This document shows, in pieces, positions 23,201 to 38,226 of a DNA stretch of 64,000 nt. A model generated the notes under the pieces. The model did no database searches. It worked only from the letters and a program-made list of their open reading frames with translations, and was not told the origin of the DNA. Positions within the stretch are counted from its first letter, which is position 1, and every line of letters begins with the position of its first letter. Source of the stretch: Acanthosepion lycidas (taxonomy: Eukaryota; Mollusca; Cephalopoda; Sepiida; Sepiidae); NCBI GenBank assembly GCA_963932145.1, contig OZ010599.1:43177232-43241231 (forward strand), read 5' to 3'. Position numbers and translations under genes: made by a program.

Positions 23201-26200
23201 ATCGAAAAAAATTTTTTGCTTTCAGAAAATATTGTCCATATTCATAAAAACAACTAAAAGCAAATAAAAGCATTTGAAATTAAATAATATCTTTGTTTTA
23301 TTGAGTTTTGTATGTTACAATTCAGAGCTGATTTTCAGGTATGTTGGCTCCAATTAAAAACAAAAAAAAACCTGATTTGCATTCCTCAAAGCCCTGTGCT
23401 TTTAATTATTGTAATCACTAAACCCGATGCGATTGAATTTCTAGTGTTTTCATAAAATTAGTTATGGGTGGGGGTAATAAATATTTAAAAAAAATATTTC
23501 TACCATGAATTTAATAAAAAAAAAACATATTTATAATAATTTCGATCATCTGTGAATAATTCCTGAAAGTTTCATTAACATTTGACAATTATCTCTATTT
23601 TTGCATGATTTTTCAAATTAATGTGTGTCATACCAAAAAAACGTGCTAAAAATTGTCTATGTTATTTACTAGTTCCACTGATACAAATAGAAACAAGGTT
23701 TTTTTAATCAAAATTTAGAATGTTCTAAAAACAAGGAAAAATTTTTAAAAATAATTAAAAAAAACTTTGGTCTTTCCTCTTAATAATAACATAAGCATTT
23801 AGACAATAAAATTTTGTTTTCGGCAAGGTTGGCGTCTTTTTCATCAAGCTATGCACTTTTTTTAGCGATTTTGTGGAGGTACCTATGTAAAATGACTGAT
23901 CATTTCTGCTAGAAAAAATGCAAAATATTAACTTCAAAGGTGTGTCTAAAGCTAAAGTAGAGTAGCAAGTTTTCCAAGATATGGAAAATAATAAAAAAAA
24001 ACAAAAAACACAGGAATAAAGTAGAAAAAGGAAAACAGGATTTTTGCTACTAAAAATTAAAATATTCCAATGGTAAAATGTAAAATTTCTGAACTGGAAC
24101 TTGCAGAATAATTTTTCAATACACAGTGAAGTCAGTTACTTATGCTCAAGCATTACAACCAATATTGCTGCAACATCTCATTCTATAAATTGCCTGGGGT
24201 ATTTTCAAGTACTGCACAAGTACTATAATCTAATTCATAATATTAACTTGGCCAAACTGGTCACTGTTGGTCAACACAGAGCAAATACCCATGTGTGATA
24301 TTAGCATATGAATAGTGTGGTATGCATGATCAAGGGTAGTACAAATAAAAGTTACTGTTCATTTAGTAATTAAATTAGATTGGTTTGGTTTGATTATCTT
24401 TCATGATGAGTAAATGAAAAGCTAGCAAACTTAGTAGCTGCACATTTTTGGCAAAATACAGATATGAAGAGCCAGTTTACTGTGATGATTTTTATCACGA
24501 TGGCGATAAATTATTTTGCAGTTTTTGTCAACACACTAGATTGGACTCACACGGACATGCTTGTAGATCATCAGAATTTTTTGAAGAACAAAAAAAAAAA
24601 AATATGCCTATATAAGTAGGCTATAGATAGTTGTATATTTTACTGTTTACACACAAGTCTCTGTTTTTCATGTGTTTTTATGATTTTGAAACAAAAATTG
24701 AAATTTACTGCCACTGGAGAATATAGTATTTGATGTTTTAGAAGACGGGGAACTTGCCACTCTAAGCTAAAGCTTCCAAATTTATTTGCATTAACAAAAT
24801 ACATTTTGAAGATAATATTTTTGATGATGCATATTTTTGTTAGCCAAGCTAAGTATATAATTCAAGATGTATATAAAAAAATAATTGCCTGAAAAATTTA
24901 GCTGATGATTCAAGAAATAACAGATAATTACACTAAAGTATCATGACACACCAAGTAGGTAGGTAGGTAGGTTGGTAGGTAGGAAGAAAGGTAGGTAAGT
25001 AGGTAGGTTGGTTCTTTGTCTTCCTTTGCAAAAGAATTTTTAAGAGTTTATTCTTGGTGAGTATTGGATTTTTTATGTTTTTTGAAATCATTTCACCCCA
25101 AGCAAGGCATAAAGCCACTAAGATGCAAAGGGTTACTGAGTGTGAGAGAATAGGAGAAAAAAAAAAACATTATTAAATAGAGAGAAGAATAAAAGAATAG
25201 GAATAAAGAAGACAAACGATAACAATTGACATTGTATTTAAATTTTTGAAGATTAAAGTTGACTGGAAAGCAAGAAGCTGGAAGGGAGTTCAACAAGCGA
25301 GAAGTGCAAGATAAGAAACTGTTAGTATAGAATTTATGGTTACATCTATAGCCATTTTAACTGTAAAATGATGGAACTTTGCCACCAATTTAATACTTAG
25401 TACTTGGTCTTAGTACAAGAATGTAAAAAAACTGTAAAGCAATTAAACTCACCCTAATAAAATTAGCAATTAAAAGTAGGAGTTAATGATTTAAATTTTA
25501 AATTTTGCAATTTTAGCCAGTTTCAGCATTCATTGTATATGATGTGCATTGAAAATAAAATATAACAGTTTTCAGTGCAAGTATTACTGAATTAGGCTAT
25601 TATATATGTTATAATATAAAAATTTAAGGCCAACTTTATAACTAAAACATTTAGACACTAAAATATATTATTTATGAAATTCATTAAAGAACAAAGAAGT
25701 TCTTTAATGAATTTTACTCTATGCCAAAGCCTGTCACTAGTACCATACTACTCATGGATCTGTTAAAGATTCTAATTGAATATGGGAGTAAAAAAAACTC
25801 CAACTACTGAAGGCCAAATTTTCCCTAAGTTAGGCAAATACTTACTGCATCTAATATTTATCTGCATACAACTTTGTATTGCCCTACCTACTATTTTTCT
25901 CTACAGCCAGAGCATTATAAGTAACACTTAAAGGTTACCTGTCATATGACAGTGTTTTTATGTTGGCAATATACTTTTGCAATTGTGGATAATATCAGGT
26001 TTTCTTATTTTTGGTCATCCAGACTTTAGCTATCCCATAAGACACTCATAAATTTAAGCAGGCTTTCATCACATAATGAAAGCTAAGTTGACAGGTATTC
26101 ACTGTAATATTTGTGCATTAAAAAGCACCAGGTACCAGCTTTTATAAATACATAGATAAAGTAATCTGGTTGAATGTAAAGGAATATTTTTCTTTTGTCT

Positions 26201-29200
26201 TTTGGCCAGTTATTATAATCAATGTTTTTTTTTGTTTTTTTTTTATCCTGTGTCCCATAGGGTCATAGAGGCACCATCAGCCAGAGTAGAAGTGGTGTTT
26301 CTTGGGCAAGATAGCCTGACTGAGACCAACCTTCTCTAGGCTAGTTTTGAATTCAGAGTTTTTCCTCCTCCTCCTAGACTGGTTACTTACCTAAGGCTAT
26401 AGAATCAAGTCTGTGCTGCTATTTACCTATAGCTGTGGGGAGAAGAGGAGGATTCATACCTTTCCCAAGGGTATTAGCATGTAAGTAAATGTAATGGATT
26501 CGACTGGAATTCAAACTCAGCTCTCTGATTCCTCAATCTGAGCCATTAACCATTACTCCACTGTTATGAGTTTGTAAATAGGAAGCAACCATTCTAAACT
26601 AAAGCATAAAAGGTTTTCTTATTAAAATAATATGAATTATGTTTTGTTCTCAAAATACATTGTGTAATTCCCATATGTCCCAGTTCGACTACATTAGCAT
26701 TAATTTTTTATTTTTTATTTTACCAGGTCCAGGATAACTTGACTTACTGTCATATCAAACGAAATGGACTCTACATTATGGTGGTGACCTCCTGTGAAAT
26801 ATCCCCTATCTTTTTGGTGGAGTTCCTTACCCGGTTAGAAAAAAAATTGTTTTAATGCTTGGTGGATAAAATATTTGAAGAATTTATTTTTATTTATTTA
26901 TATTTTTGGTTCTTTCCTTTTTTCTTTTTTTTTTTTTTTTTTTTTTTTAAATTTCTATTCATTTCCTTCAAATGTATTCAAAATAAATCTTCCTAAAAGG
27001 CATTATCACTATTTTAAAAAATTTAGAATTATTTAAAAATAGAGAAAAATATAATGAAAATGAATTCTTGTATATTTTGAATGTTTTAATATAATCTTCT
27101 AAATAAATAAACTGTAAATTCTGTCTGTCTATCTGTGTGTCTGAAACCCCTCTAACTCGGGTTACACTTGCTCTACATAGACATATTATACCTTTTTGGA
27201 ATCAAGATGATCCTGGGGTTGAAAATCTGCCCTTCATCTGGTGCTTGAACATCCAGCATTGGGATTTATGTCCAGATGAGGAGGGAACAGTTAAAAATTC
27301 AGATTTTAAAATAAGTGAAAAAAATTTGTGATTTTAAAAGTTTTTAATTTATGTTGAGTTTAAAGTAATACAAAAATTTTGAATTTAAAAAAATTTTGTC
27401 TTAAATTCAGTTTAAAAATCAACTTTATTTCATTAAAATGCCAAGGAATCAGATTTAAAGTAAGAGATTTTGTGACATGAAGTTTTGAAGTTCTGCAGAG
27501 TTTGTGATTTGAAGAACTGGACTCAATTGAAGTTCCATGGAGTTTGTGATTTAAAGAACTCAATATTTGGCTTGAATTGGAATTTTGGCCCAAATTGGTC
27601 TTTTGGCCAGAATTGAACTTAGCCCGTATCAGAGTTAAAGTGAGGTTTTGAAGTTCTATGGAATGAATTGAGGAATTCAAATTTATTTCTTCAAAATTAT
27701 CATTGCTGCTTTCTAAGCTGAACTTGAGATCCCTTTAGTTTTGGTCTGGAGGCCCAATTGCCCCTCCACAGGAGCCTAGCTTAAAAGTCTGCACAGACTT
27801 ACTATCTTAAGATAGTATTTAATATTTACTCTAACACATTTAAACTGGTCTAAATGTCAAAGTACAGAAAGTAGAGCAGTGCAGATAATGTTGAATTTGG
27901 TAAATAATAACTATTTGAAGTTTTAATGCAAGAATGAAGGACTTGTGACATTTGGTTGTCCCATATATTTTGCTTACTGACTCTTCAAAAAAAAAAAATG
28001 AGATAAGTTTCTTGGCATAAATCATTACTTTAGTGCTTATTTCTTACTAATCTCTTTGCTATTTTGCTTTCATAAAAAATATTCTTTTTAACCTCCAGAA
28101 AATAACAATATTAACTGTTCATATTATATGAGTTCAAATTAGGCCACATTGCCAAAAAAGCTCGATGAACATTGGCTTGGCATTTGGCAGTGGTACTGTT
28201 AATATCAGAATTATACAGAGATGATTTTAGAAATTTCATTCAAGAGATGAGATCCTTGAAAATGAATTGAGAGGGAGACATAATTCAGGAGAACTTGGAA
28301 CATCTCACATGTAGTAAAGGAATAGCTTAAACTAGGTAATAGAGTGTGGTGAACAGCCCCGTAGAAGCAAGCGAGCCAGAGTGGCTTGCATCTGGTGTAT
28401 AGGAAAATAAGGGTCTTACCTTAATGTGCAGCACGTGACATCAGCAAGTTTGCTTCATGAAAATGTCATTACTCTCCCGTCCAGCCATTCTAGCAGTATG
28501 TGCAATGATGAGGGTTTTTTGTACAGTTTGGAATGCTTCCACCAATAGCAAGTTGTGTGCTGATTGGTCGAACTGGAGGAGGCAATTTGCCTGTGTAACC
28601 GAAAATAACAGCGAAGAACGCTGATTGGCTGGGGAACCGCAGTGTTGGCCTGATAAAAGAGTGCTGGAGCCGTGAAAAAGGGGACAGAAACGTTGGCTAT
28701 AGGTAGTGGTGTGTGAAGAAAGCGAGGACGGTGAATTGAACCAGCGATATTGTGATTTGTACAAGTGACAGTTGGTAGAGCAATAGACTTATTTAATCTA
28801 CATAGAGATGGCCCCAATTCTTTACTATGGCAATGCATGCCTTAACACTTCACAGTCTGTTGTTCAAAAATTGTACAGGACATTTTGGAGCATCCACCTA
28901 ATTCGCCAGCTGTCTCTCCCACAGATTAATGCTTATTTAAACACTTTGAGCTTTCCACATGCAACAGATCATTCTCTTATATTGAAGAACTAGTCAAAAC
29001 ATTTGAATAGTTTATTAAGGCAAAAAATGAAGAGTTTTTTAAAAATGGAATAAACAGTTGGAATAAAATCATAGAACAAAGTGGATATCACTTTGATTAA
29101 ATGAAAGTATTTTTTCTTATTCATCAAAATACATTTTTATACGGGAAAACCAAATAGTTATCAACACAAAGAACAGTTTAGGTAAAGATTAACTATAATC

Positions 29201-32200
29201 TTTGCTTCAGTTCATCTTCAATGTTACAAAGAGCTTTGCTGTTCTCTTACTCAACTGTGTCATGAACAAATAATCAAGGGGGTTGCAGTCTGGGAGTTAG
29301 GTGACCAGATGATGGGGTGATGTGGCCACAGAAATTGTCTGAGAGCCATGACTGGATTCTCCTGCTTGCGTGGCAGGGTGCAGAGTCCTGTTGCTAGACA
29401 TAGAGTTTTCCAGCAGCCACTCTCTTGACCCAGGGTAGCATTACCTCCTCCAGGCACTTGATGTAGGCCTCCATGATGTGTCTGAAGCCCTCACCAATGA
29501 ATTTTGGAGTTCTTTTCTTATCAGAACAATCAGAGTGAGTTTTCTGAGTTGCCATGCTATCGTAATCACCATTAGACTCATCCAACTCTTTCCAAATCTG
29601 CTGAACTCTCCTCAGATTGACACCCAAACACTCTGAAATTTTCGTATTAGAGCTACCAGCATGATTGACAAGCATTACAGCAAGCTATTTCCAAATTTCT
29701 GACAGAGTGAATTGCATCATGGTGATCTTTTTCTTACAGACAATGCCTAACTGAGCTTACTATACTGTGCAGTCAACAAAATTAAAAACAATGTGCATAT
29801 GTGCAATTAAAAATATAAAATACCGACAATTTACCCATCACACTCTGTATATAGAAAACTCCATCAATAAAACCATTATTAGTCTGAAGAAGTTCCTTCT
29901 ATGGATGTACTTATAAGAACTATACTGTATAGTTTTTTTCCATGTTACCATTTGATTGCACACTATTATTAGTCTGATATATTTGTATAAAATATATTTC
30001 ACGATGGATCTTATACTTTTGTGTAGATACCCTTATCTTTAAACCTGTATTAGTCACCTCAGATTTCCAAAAATGGATAGTCCCCTGTTATCTGCCTCCC
30101 ATATCAACTGAGCTACACCACATGCTACACACCCTCACTAAGACAAGAGAGTAGTGAGAGGTAGAAAAAGAAACAAGTTGCCAACTAGGAATTATGAGTA
30201 ATTTAAACATTTTGGGGTAACAAAACACCACCATGTGACTAATGCTGAGTTAAGCAAATTTTACAACTTGTTTGTATGGCTTTCATGCTTGTGTAGCAGG
30301 ATATTTTTTGTTTTTTAAATGCTATTTCTTAAAGGGACATAGGTGTTCATAGCTCTTTCCAGATTCCGTTTTTTTATTATGTCAGAATTGTGAAAATAAT
30401 AGTCTGGTTTCCTGTTGCCTTTTCCATGGTTCAAGGTATTCTTTCTCCAAGACTAGCTGCCATTCAAGACTAGAGAGCACAGTCTCCCCTGCTATGAGAT
30501 TTGTGCAAAAGGGAACACAACAGATCAGGTGGGAACTTACCCGATTGATCACACTTTCCACATTGATAACCATTGTTGTAAACATATATATACAGTTGGT
30601 GTAATGGATAATAGTTCAGAATTGGAGATCAGACAGCCAATTTCTCATGCCAGTAGGGTTTGTTATATATACTTATGTGTGAATATCCTTAAGAAAGGTA
30701 TGAATCCACCACTTCTCCTCCAAGCTATAGGTTAATTAATAGGACTTGTATCAGTGAAATCATTATTATCTCCAAAAATTCTTTCAATCTAAAAAAAAAA
30801 TTTTCAGCTTTAAATAACTAGAAAAAGATTGATAATCTATAAAAGAACAAATCGATTAATTCACCCAATACAAGGCCCAAGAGCCACTCAAGTTAGAGGG
30901 GTACTGAATGATATTGTCAGTAGAGGAGGTAAGAAGTGCATGAGGTTATGTTGGAGATAATGCTTAATCATAGACTCAAAGTGTTTAGGGTTGTAGTGGT
31001 CAGGAAAACATCCTATCGAGAATTTGTTCCACAAATTTTCAGTTCTAGAGAAGAAGATATCTGTCCAAGTGAAACATAGAATTGCTTCTATGTTGGAACA
31101 CCATAATTGGTAATTATGTCATTTAAATTTGCATCCATTTTTTTTATCCTTTTAAAAATTTGATATTTTCACCTAATAATTAAAGACTTTGACAGTCTAC
31201 TCCAAAATGACTTGTTTTGTACAATATGCCTATTACATAGGAATCCGTGTCATAATTTGAACATGAGATGTGTGATAGTTTGTGTCAAAATTTCTTTGTG
31301 ATTGAATAAAGTTGAGAGACTACCCACTGAGCAGTATATCCAAACTACAGGACCAACTTTAATTTTTGTTGAAAAAGTTTATAGGCTTTGTTGTTTACTT
31401 TTATTTATTATTTTTTTTTTTACTTGGCAGGTTTTTTCACATTTGCAAAGATTTTTGTGGTATTGTCAATGAAGATGCGATTCGGGCAAATATTCTGTTG
31501 ATTTATGAAATCCTGAATGAGATTGTGGTAAGCAGATTTTTATATATCTATACATATTTTAGGGTAATCTATGTCAAAGTGGAAAATGTTTTTGCATGAC
31601 ATGTTTTGTCTGAGTATTTCATTGAACTAAAGTGATGTTTATGTTGACGTGACAACTTGTGCATGAAAGTGAAGGGCTGCTGAGAATTTGATATATTTTT
31701 TTTGGAAATACATGTTTTGGATATATACTCTAGCCAATTTTATTTAGTTTCTTTTCCTTTTTGTTTATACTTTGATCACTTTCTTTTATTAAATATCCAA
31801 TATTGTGATAAGATCTCCCAAGAAAGGTGAAAGAATCAATATGTAAATTTACTGTGGATAATCTAATAATTAAAGTGCTTTCTATACATTTTTGTCTTAG
31901 TAAATTGCTTTCTCTTTTAAGTAAAGTAGTATTTTTTTAAATCAAAATTATTGTCAGACTCATTACAGTGGGAAATTAATGCATTGACTGAGTGGTTTTA
32001 TCATAGATTTCCCTAAAATAGTTTTTGATTTGATATATCGTTTTCCCATAAAAAATATTTTTTGGTGACTGATGATTTATTCAAACTTTCAATTCTTGCC
32101 ATAGATTTTCAATAGGATTCAAGTCAGGACTCATTGAAGGCCTTCACATAACTGTAATCTTCTTTTTCTAAAGTCATGCAGTCACTGATTTAGATGTATG

Positions 32201-33019
32201 TTTGGTATCATTATCTTGCTGGAAAGTAAATCTCCGACCTAAATGGAGCTTTTTCACTGATAGTTGTAGATTTTCATCCAGAATTTTGATGTCTGCAGAT
32301 TTCATTCTTTCTCTTATTGCAATTAATTGTACAGTTTCCCTTGAGCTAAGACAACCCCAAAACATCATCGAGCCAACTCCATGTTTTAATGTTGCTATTG
32401 TGTACTTTGGGAGGAAAGCCTTGCCTTTCTTGCGCCAAATCTTTTGTACATCATAATGTCCAAAAAGCTCAATTTTTGTGTCATCACTCCAAACTGCTTA
32501 AACTTCTTTATAATGGACTGCACTATAGATGTAGAGATAGCTAACTGGTTTGAAATAGTACTGTAACTATTTCCCTATTTGTGGAAGTTAATAATTCCCT
32601 GTCTCAAGTCAACGCTAAGCTCCTCTGTCTTTCCCAATTGTGTTGTTAATGTAAGAATAACAATGGTGACACTTTATGCATCATGTGATGTTATCTGCTG
32701 AAATTGTCACAAATATTCTACTGAATAAATAGTCTAGATGGCTTGACCAATAAAATAATTATGTAAATTACTTATACTTACATGAAACATTCAATTTAAA
32801 ATTAAATTTTCTACTGAATGAATAATTTTGTCTTTTCCTAATTTGCATAATTTGCCTGTCAAATTTGTTGTATTTAACAAATTGTTCTGAAAATTTAGTT
32901 TTATTTTCCTTTTGTGTGCTTATTAACATATAAAAAGCCTGGCATCATATGGTCATTAGATTCGGAGAAATGGATAAAAATATTCAAAATTGATGGGTGT
33001 ACGAATAATTTTGTCGTTG

Positions 33020-33063
<44 letters not shown>

Positions 33064-33532
33064 TAATGTGTGCTATATTTATGGGTTAAATTGCTCAATA
33101 TCAGGGATAGAACATATGTAAATATAAAAGTGAAGATGGAAGTCAGCATTCAAAGGCAACAGCCTGTTTCATGTATCTAAAGTTACGGGAATGTAAAAAA
33201 GGTTAAAAATAATAGAAACAATGATAATGAAAAAGAAAAAGCCAACACTCAATAACATCAACTATGAACACAGTCACAATGTGCTGACTGTTTGTGTTAA
33301 AAAAATTCCTATAACTCTAGATACATATATAAAAATCTACACATTCAGTTAAAATAAAAAATCATCCTTGATAATGGTTAAAAGAATAGTCAAAAGTGCT
33401 TGGATATACAGAACTTTCATACAGTTTTTACCCACCTTATGTCTAAAAAAGAAAAAAACTTGTACAACCGCAAAAGAAATTAAATAAAAAGCTTAACCAC
33501 TGTACCTTCTCTGTCATTTTTAATGACACTTC

Positions 33533-33602
<70 letters not shown>

Positions 33603-33769
33603 TGAACATTGAAGTCAACACTCAGAGGCAACAGGCTGTTTCATGCTAGACGCAATTGTCAGGCCGCCTGACGATTACATCTAGCATTTTATATTTATAT
33701 TTACATACACTCTATCTCTGATATTGAGCACTTTATCCCATAATATAGCATACCTTAAAACTATATTTC

Positions 33770-33834
<65 letters not shown>

Positions 33835-34800
33835 GTGCATAACTACATGGTGCTGAAAAGTTCTTAGCCTAAAAAAAAAGTATTCCAAAATATTTTCTGT
33901 TTATTTTGTATATAGGGTTAGGTCATAGTTCTAAAATATCACGACCCATCACTGATATGTCATAATGCAGTGCTATTTTCAAGGAAGAGCATGAAACCAA
34001 AAAGTCACGCATACAAAAAAAAGCAAACAAGGCACCATTCAATCAACATTTTTCTGGTTTCAGAATCTATCTTAAGATTTGTAAAGGACATACCAGACTG
34101 ACTGAAGAGCTGAGTATATGTCAAAGAAACTTCTAAGATTTCCCTAATATTCTGATAAAATCTTTTGTATTCGCTTAATATAAAGTCTTGCTTCACTAGA
34201 TACATTTACAATTTTTTCAACTTAGCCAGCAATTTTTAATTTTGCTTGGTCTGTTCTCTTCCATAAAATGTAGACACTACCTTCGATAAAAATATTTTAT
34301 GGTTGTAGTTTTGATGTGTGTTTCAAACCTCACCAAGAATAAAGTCTTATTGAACCAAATTTATTCTTTCTGATTTTATTTTCCCTCTTTGATTAGAACT
34401 AGACAAAAGACAGCTTGTGGGAAATTGTAATTATATTAATCTAAGCTAAAGTATATTGTAACGGCTTCAGCGGTTTATGTTAGTTCATACTTGGATCCAA
34501 ACATCTGTATTTTTATGAACTCTCTTTCAGGAATTTGGTTACATTCAACTAGCAACCACAGACAAAATCAAGCCATACATCCAGTCTGATCCTGTCTTGG
34601 TGCTGGCTAATCGTTCCCCAGCAGAGGAAATAGCATCAAGACTGGTAAGATAAGTTATTTGGGAACCAACAATAGGTTACATTTTTTTTATTATAAAAAT
34701 TATAAACTTTAGTATTTATAGAGTAGATATTTCTATCAAAATCTGGAAAGAGGAAAAACATTTTATTCAAATTATAATATTACATTTTATTATAAGTTTA

Positions 34801-34831
<31 letters not shown>

Positions 34832-35097
34832 CATACATATATTAAATATATTTTCTGTTTATATGTTATTTTAATAGATAAAATTTATTTAAGTAAATGC
34901 TCTGTCTTTTAATTAAACAGTATTAATTACATTTAAAGGCCTGAATGTTCTATGAAATTTCTTGAACATTTATGCCCGTAAATGAAATTAATACTGTTTG
35001 ATTAAAAAAACAGAGCATTTACTTATATAAATTGTATCTATTAAAACAGGATATAAACAGAAAATATGTTAAATAATTGTAGGACTTAGTCCATTTC

Positions 35098-35145
<48 letters not shown>

Positions 35146-37266
35146 GTGTGTGTGTGTAATCTGGAGTATATTTTTATGTATTCTATTTAACAGTTTGGAA
35201 TTGAAACCAGAGTGGCTCCAAGTTCTGCCTCAAGCAAACCTGTGGTCCGAACTGCTGCTGAACAGGTGAGCAAATCATCCACATCATTGGCAAAAGATTG
35301 TTATTTTTTTTCCTAAAAACATAGCAAATGTTATTTTATATATATATATATATATATATATGTTACGAACTTGTAGCATATAGGTGAACCACGGGTTTTA
35401 AAAAAAGGAAAATGTGGGATCTTTTCTCAGTCTTCACTCAGGGATGGAAGCAACACATGGGAGTCAGTGAAAAACAAGACGCAAGATGATGGATTTCAAA
35501 ATAAAACATTTATTTATAAATACATAAACAGGTAAAGAAAGAAAAAGAAAATTTGTTTAACAAAAGGGAAAGGGATCATGAAAGAGCAGAAGGTATGAGC
35601 AAATACATACATACATATATATAAAAAGATCAAGCCAAGAAATCAACTTAGGTGTCAGTTGAGTTGATATCTCCACACACAGTTCTAATTTGCCGAAGCA
35701 GAATTCTTATGCTAAAACAATATTTTGGTCGTCCGGCAATTTTCCTGGGTTCCTTTTCTTTTGGAAATGATTGGGGTCCACAGCATCTTGTACAGGCATT
35801 TCGTTGGTCGATTCAGTTTGTAACCCCCACCTAAATTTATTATAAAAACTACCATTGCTTATATTTTAGAAGCATTCTAAAATAAAGAACCTAGTACTAG
35901 CAGAAAATATAAGGATAGGAAACCCAGAGATAAGGTAGAATTAGTGGCAACAAAGATTATCCTGAATGTACCCTTTCTTTCTCTTTTGGTCAACGTGTTG
36001 ATAGCATGATTTACAGAGAGATTCCAGATAGGAAAAGTTGAAACACTTTAAAGTAAACTCTTTCTGATCCCACAGATGAGAGAGGGGGTCAATGACCTCA
36101 TTTTGCCTGCGATGGGAAAAAGTTTGTATTTGAAAATTGACCACATGACAAGAAAGAAATAAGAAACAAATAGTGAAACAAAAAAGTTAGTCTTGTCCGG
36201 GCCTTTGGGCGAGACGGACTTGTTTGCTATGGACACAAAAGTTTTGGTTGGTTATGCAGAAAAAGAAAAGTCTCTCTTCAAACTGAACAGACAACTGATC
36301 GCCAGTGCAATGAACGCAAAAGAAATGTTTGGATTCTGGGAAATAAACTCTGACGTATGCGGAATGCCGCTATATCAGGATGAAAGAGAGATAGAAGACA
36401 GATTCAACTTATCCGTCACCCAAATCCTGAGACCAGATGCTTATAGAAAAAGAAAAGAAGAAAGCGAGAAAAGATCTCAAAAGGAGAGATACTCATGGGA
36501 AAAGGAAAGAAAGGAAGAAAAGATCTCAAAGGAGAATGCTGCCACACCAAGATGAAGGAAAAAAAGAAAGAAAACAGTTTCAACTTAATCGTCACCCAAA
36601 CCCCTAGACAGGATGAAAAGAGAAAAGAGAAAGTAAGAGAAGACCTCAAAAGGAGATACTTATAAAAAGAATTATAACTTTTTACTTAAAAGAAAGAGAT
36701 TAAAAAAAGAAGTAGATATAAGAGACATTAGTGGAAAAGAACTTTTATTACAAGTTCATTGTTTTTCTTATGTTTCATTTTGTTTAAATGTACTTCTTTT
36801 TCATGTTTGTACTTTCATGCAAATCTAGCATGAGATCCTTTTTATTACATGTTTCTTTCTACTTGTCTTAAAATGTTGATGTTTTTATAAATTCATGCAA
36901 GTGTGGCACAAGGCCATACATTGATTTGTGTTTTGCCTTTCTAAGAGGATGTTCCCCTCCCACTATTTTATCCACAATGTTTAAATGTTTATTCTTGACA
37001 CATTGTTATTTTTGTTCTGCCCATTTTTTCCCATGTTCTTACATTTGTTAATAAATTTATATTCCTTGTCTCCATCGTCATTTGTCGCCTATCGTGTTTG
37101 TTCCTTAATCGATTCTGTTCAGCCGTGTCTGATCAATCGGAAAGAGACCCTTAGAAAAGAATTATATTTTACGAAAATTGAATAAATGTTAAAAAAAAAA
37201 AACAGGTTGCGATCATCCTCTACCTCCGCTATCGATATAGTATGAGGATGGGAGAGGGTCGTAAAA

Positions 37267-37312
<46 letters not shown>

Positions 37313-38153
37313 GGTGCAATTTGTAAATTGTCCGCATCTTATATTTTTAATTTCACGCATATGTGTTGTATGCTGTTGATTTTGTTGACTGCACAGTATA
37401 GTAGACACAGTTGGCCACCATCTGTGAGAAAAAGAGTACCATGATACAATTCACTCTGCCAGGAATTTAGAAACAACATGCTATAATGCTTGACATTCAC
37501 ATTGGAAGCTCCAATACAAAGATTTCAGAGTATTTGGGTGTCAATATGAGAACAATACAGAGGATTCAGAAAGAGTTGGATGGCTCTAATAGTAATTACG
37601 AAGGTGTATTGGAGTGATCACTAGTCATGACAGTATTATGCCTCCATTCATCTTACCACTGGGCCTCAACACAGACACCTACATCAAGTACTTTGAGGAG
37701 GTAATACTGCTGTGGGTCAAGAGGGTGGCTGCTGGAAAAGCCTGTATCTGGCAACAGGACTCTGCACCATGCCACAAAAGCAGGAGAACCCAGTCATGCT
37801 CTCAGACAATTTCTGTGACCATATCATCTCACCATCCGGCCACCTAACACCCAGACTGCAACCCCCTTGATTATTATGTTCATGGTGCAGTTGAGTGAGA
37901 GACCAACAAAATTCCTTGTAACACCAAAGATGAACTGAAGGCAAGGATTATGGCAACATTCACTAACTTAAATAAGGAAGAGTTGTAGGAAATTCCCAAG
38001 TCCTCTGGAGAACATGGTTGAATCCAATGGCGATTTTATTGAATAAATTTACTCTTTAGTATTTCAAGATTGTTTAATTTGTCAAAATGAGATGTCAGTG
38101 CTTTTTTATTTTTACATGATTTAGACAATTTATCCATCACACACACACACGTA

Positions 38154-38226
<73 letters not shown>

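Noticed and set aside
28441..28838. 107- and 127-codon reverse frames
   Set aside because: They lie wholly or mostly inside the solo LTR, which has matching TSDs and promoter-like boxes; no homology.
33443..33631. Open frames made of IYIYIY or THTHTH repeats (also 37119, 38036, 38130)
   Set aside because: They are translations of (TA)n and (CA)n tracts, not genes.
36416..36649. Ser/Phe-rich reverse frame
   Set aside because: Complement of a purine-rich repeat tract.
10655..38221. CRISPR array or other prokaryotic feature
   Set aside because: Direct repeats here are microsatellites and transposons; spliced genes and SINEs show a eukaryotic genome.
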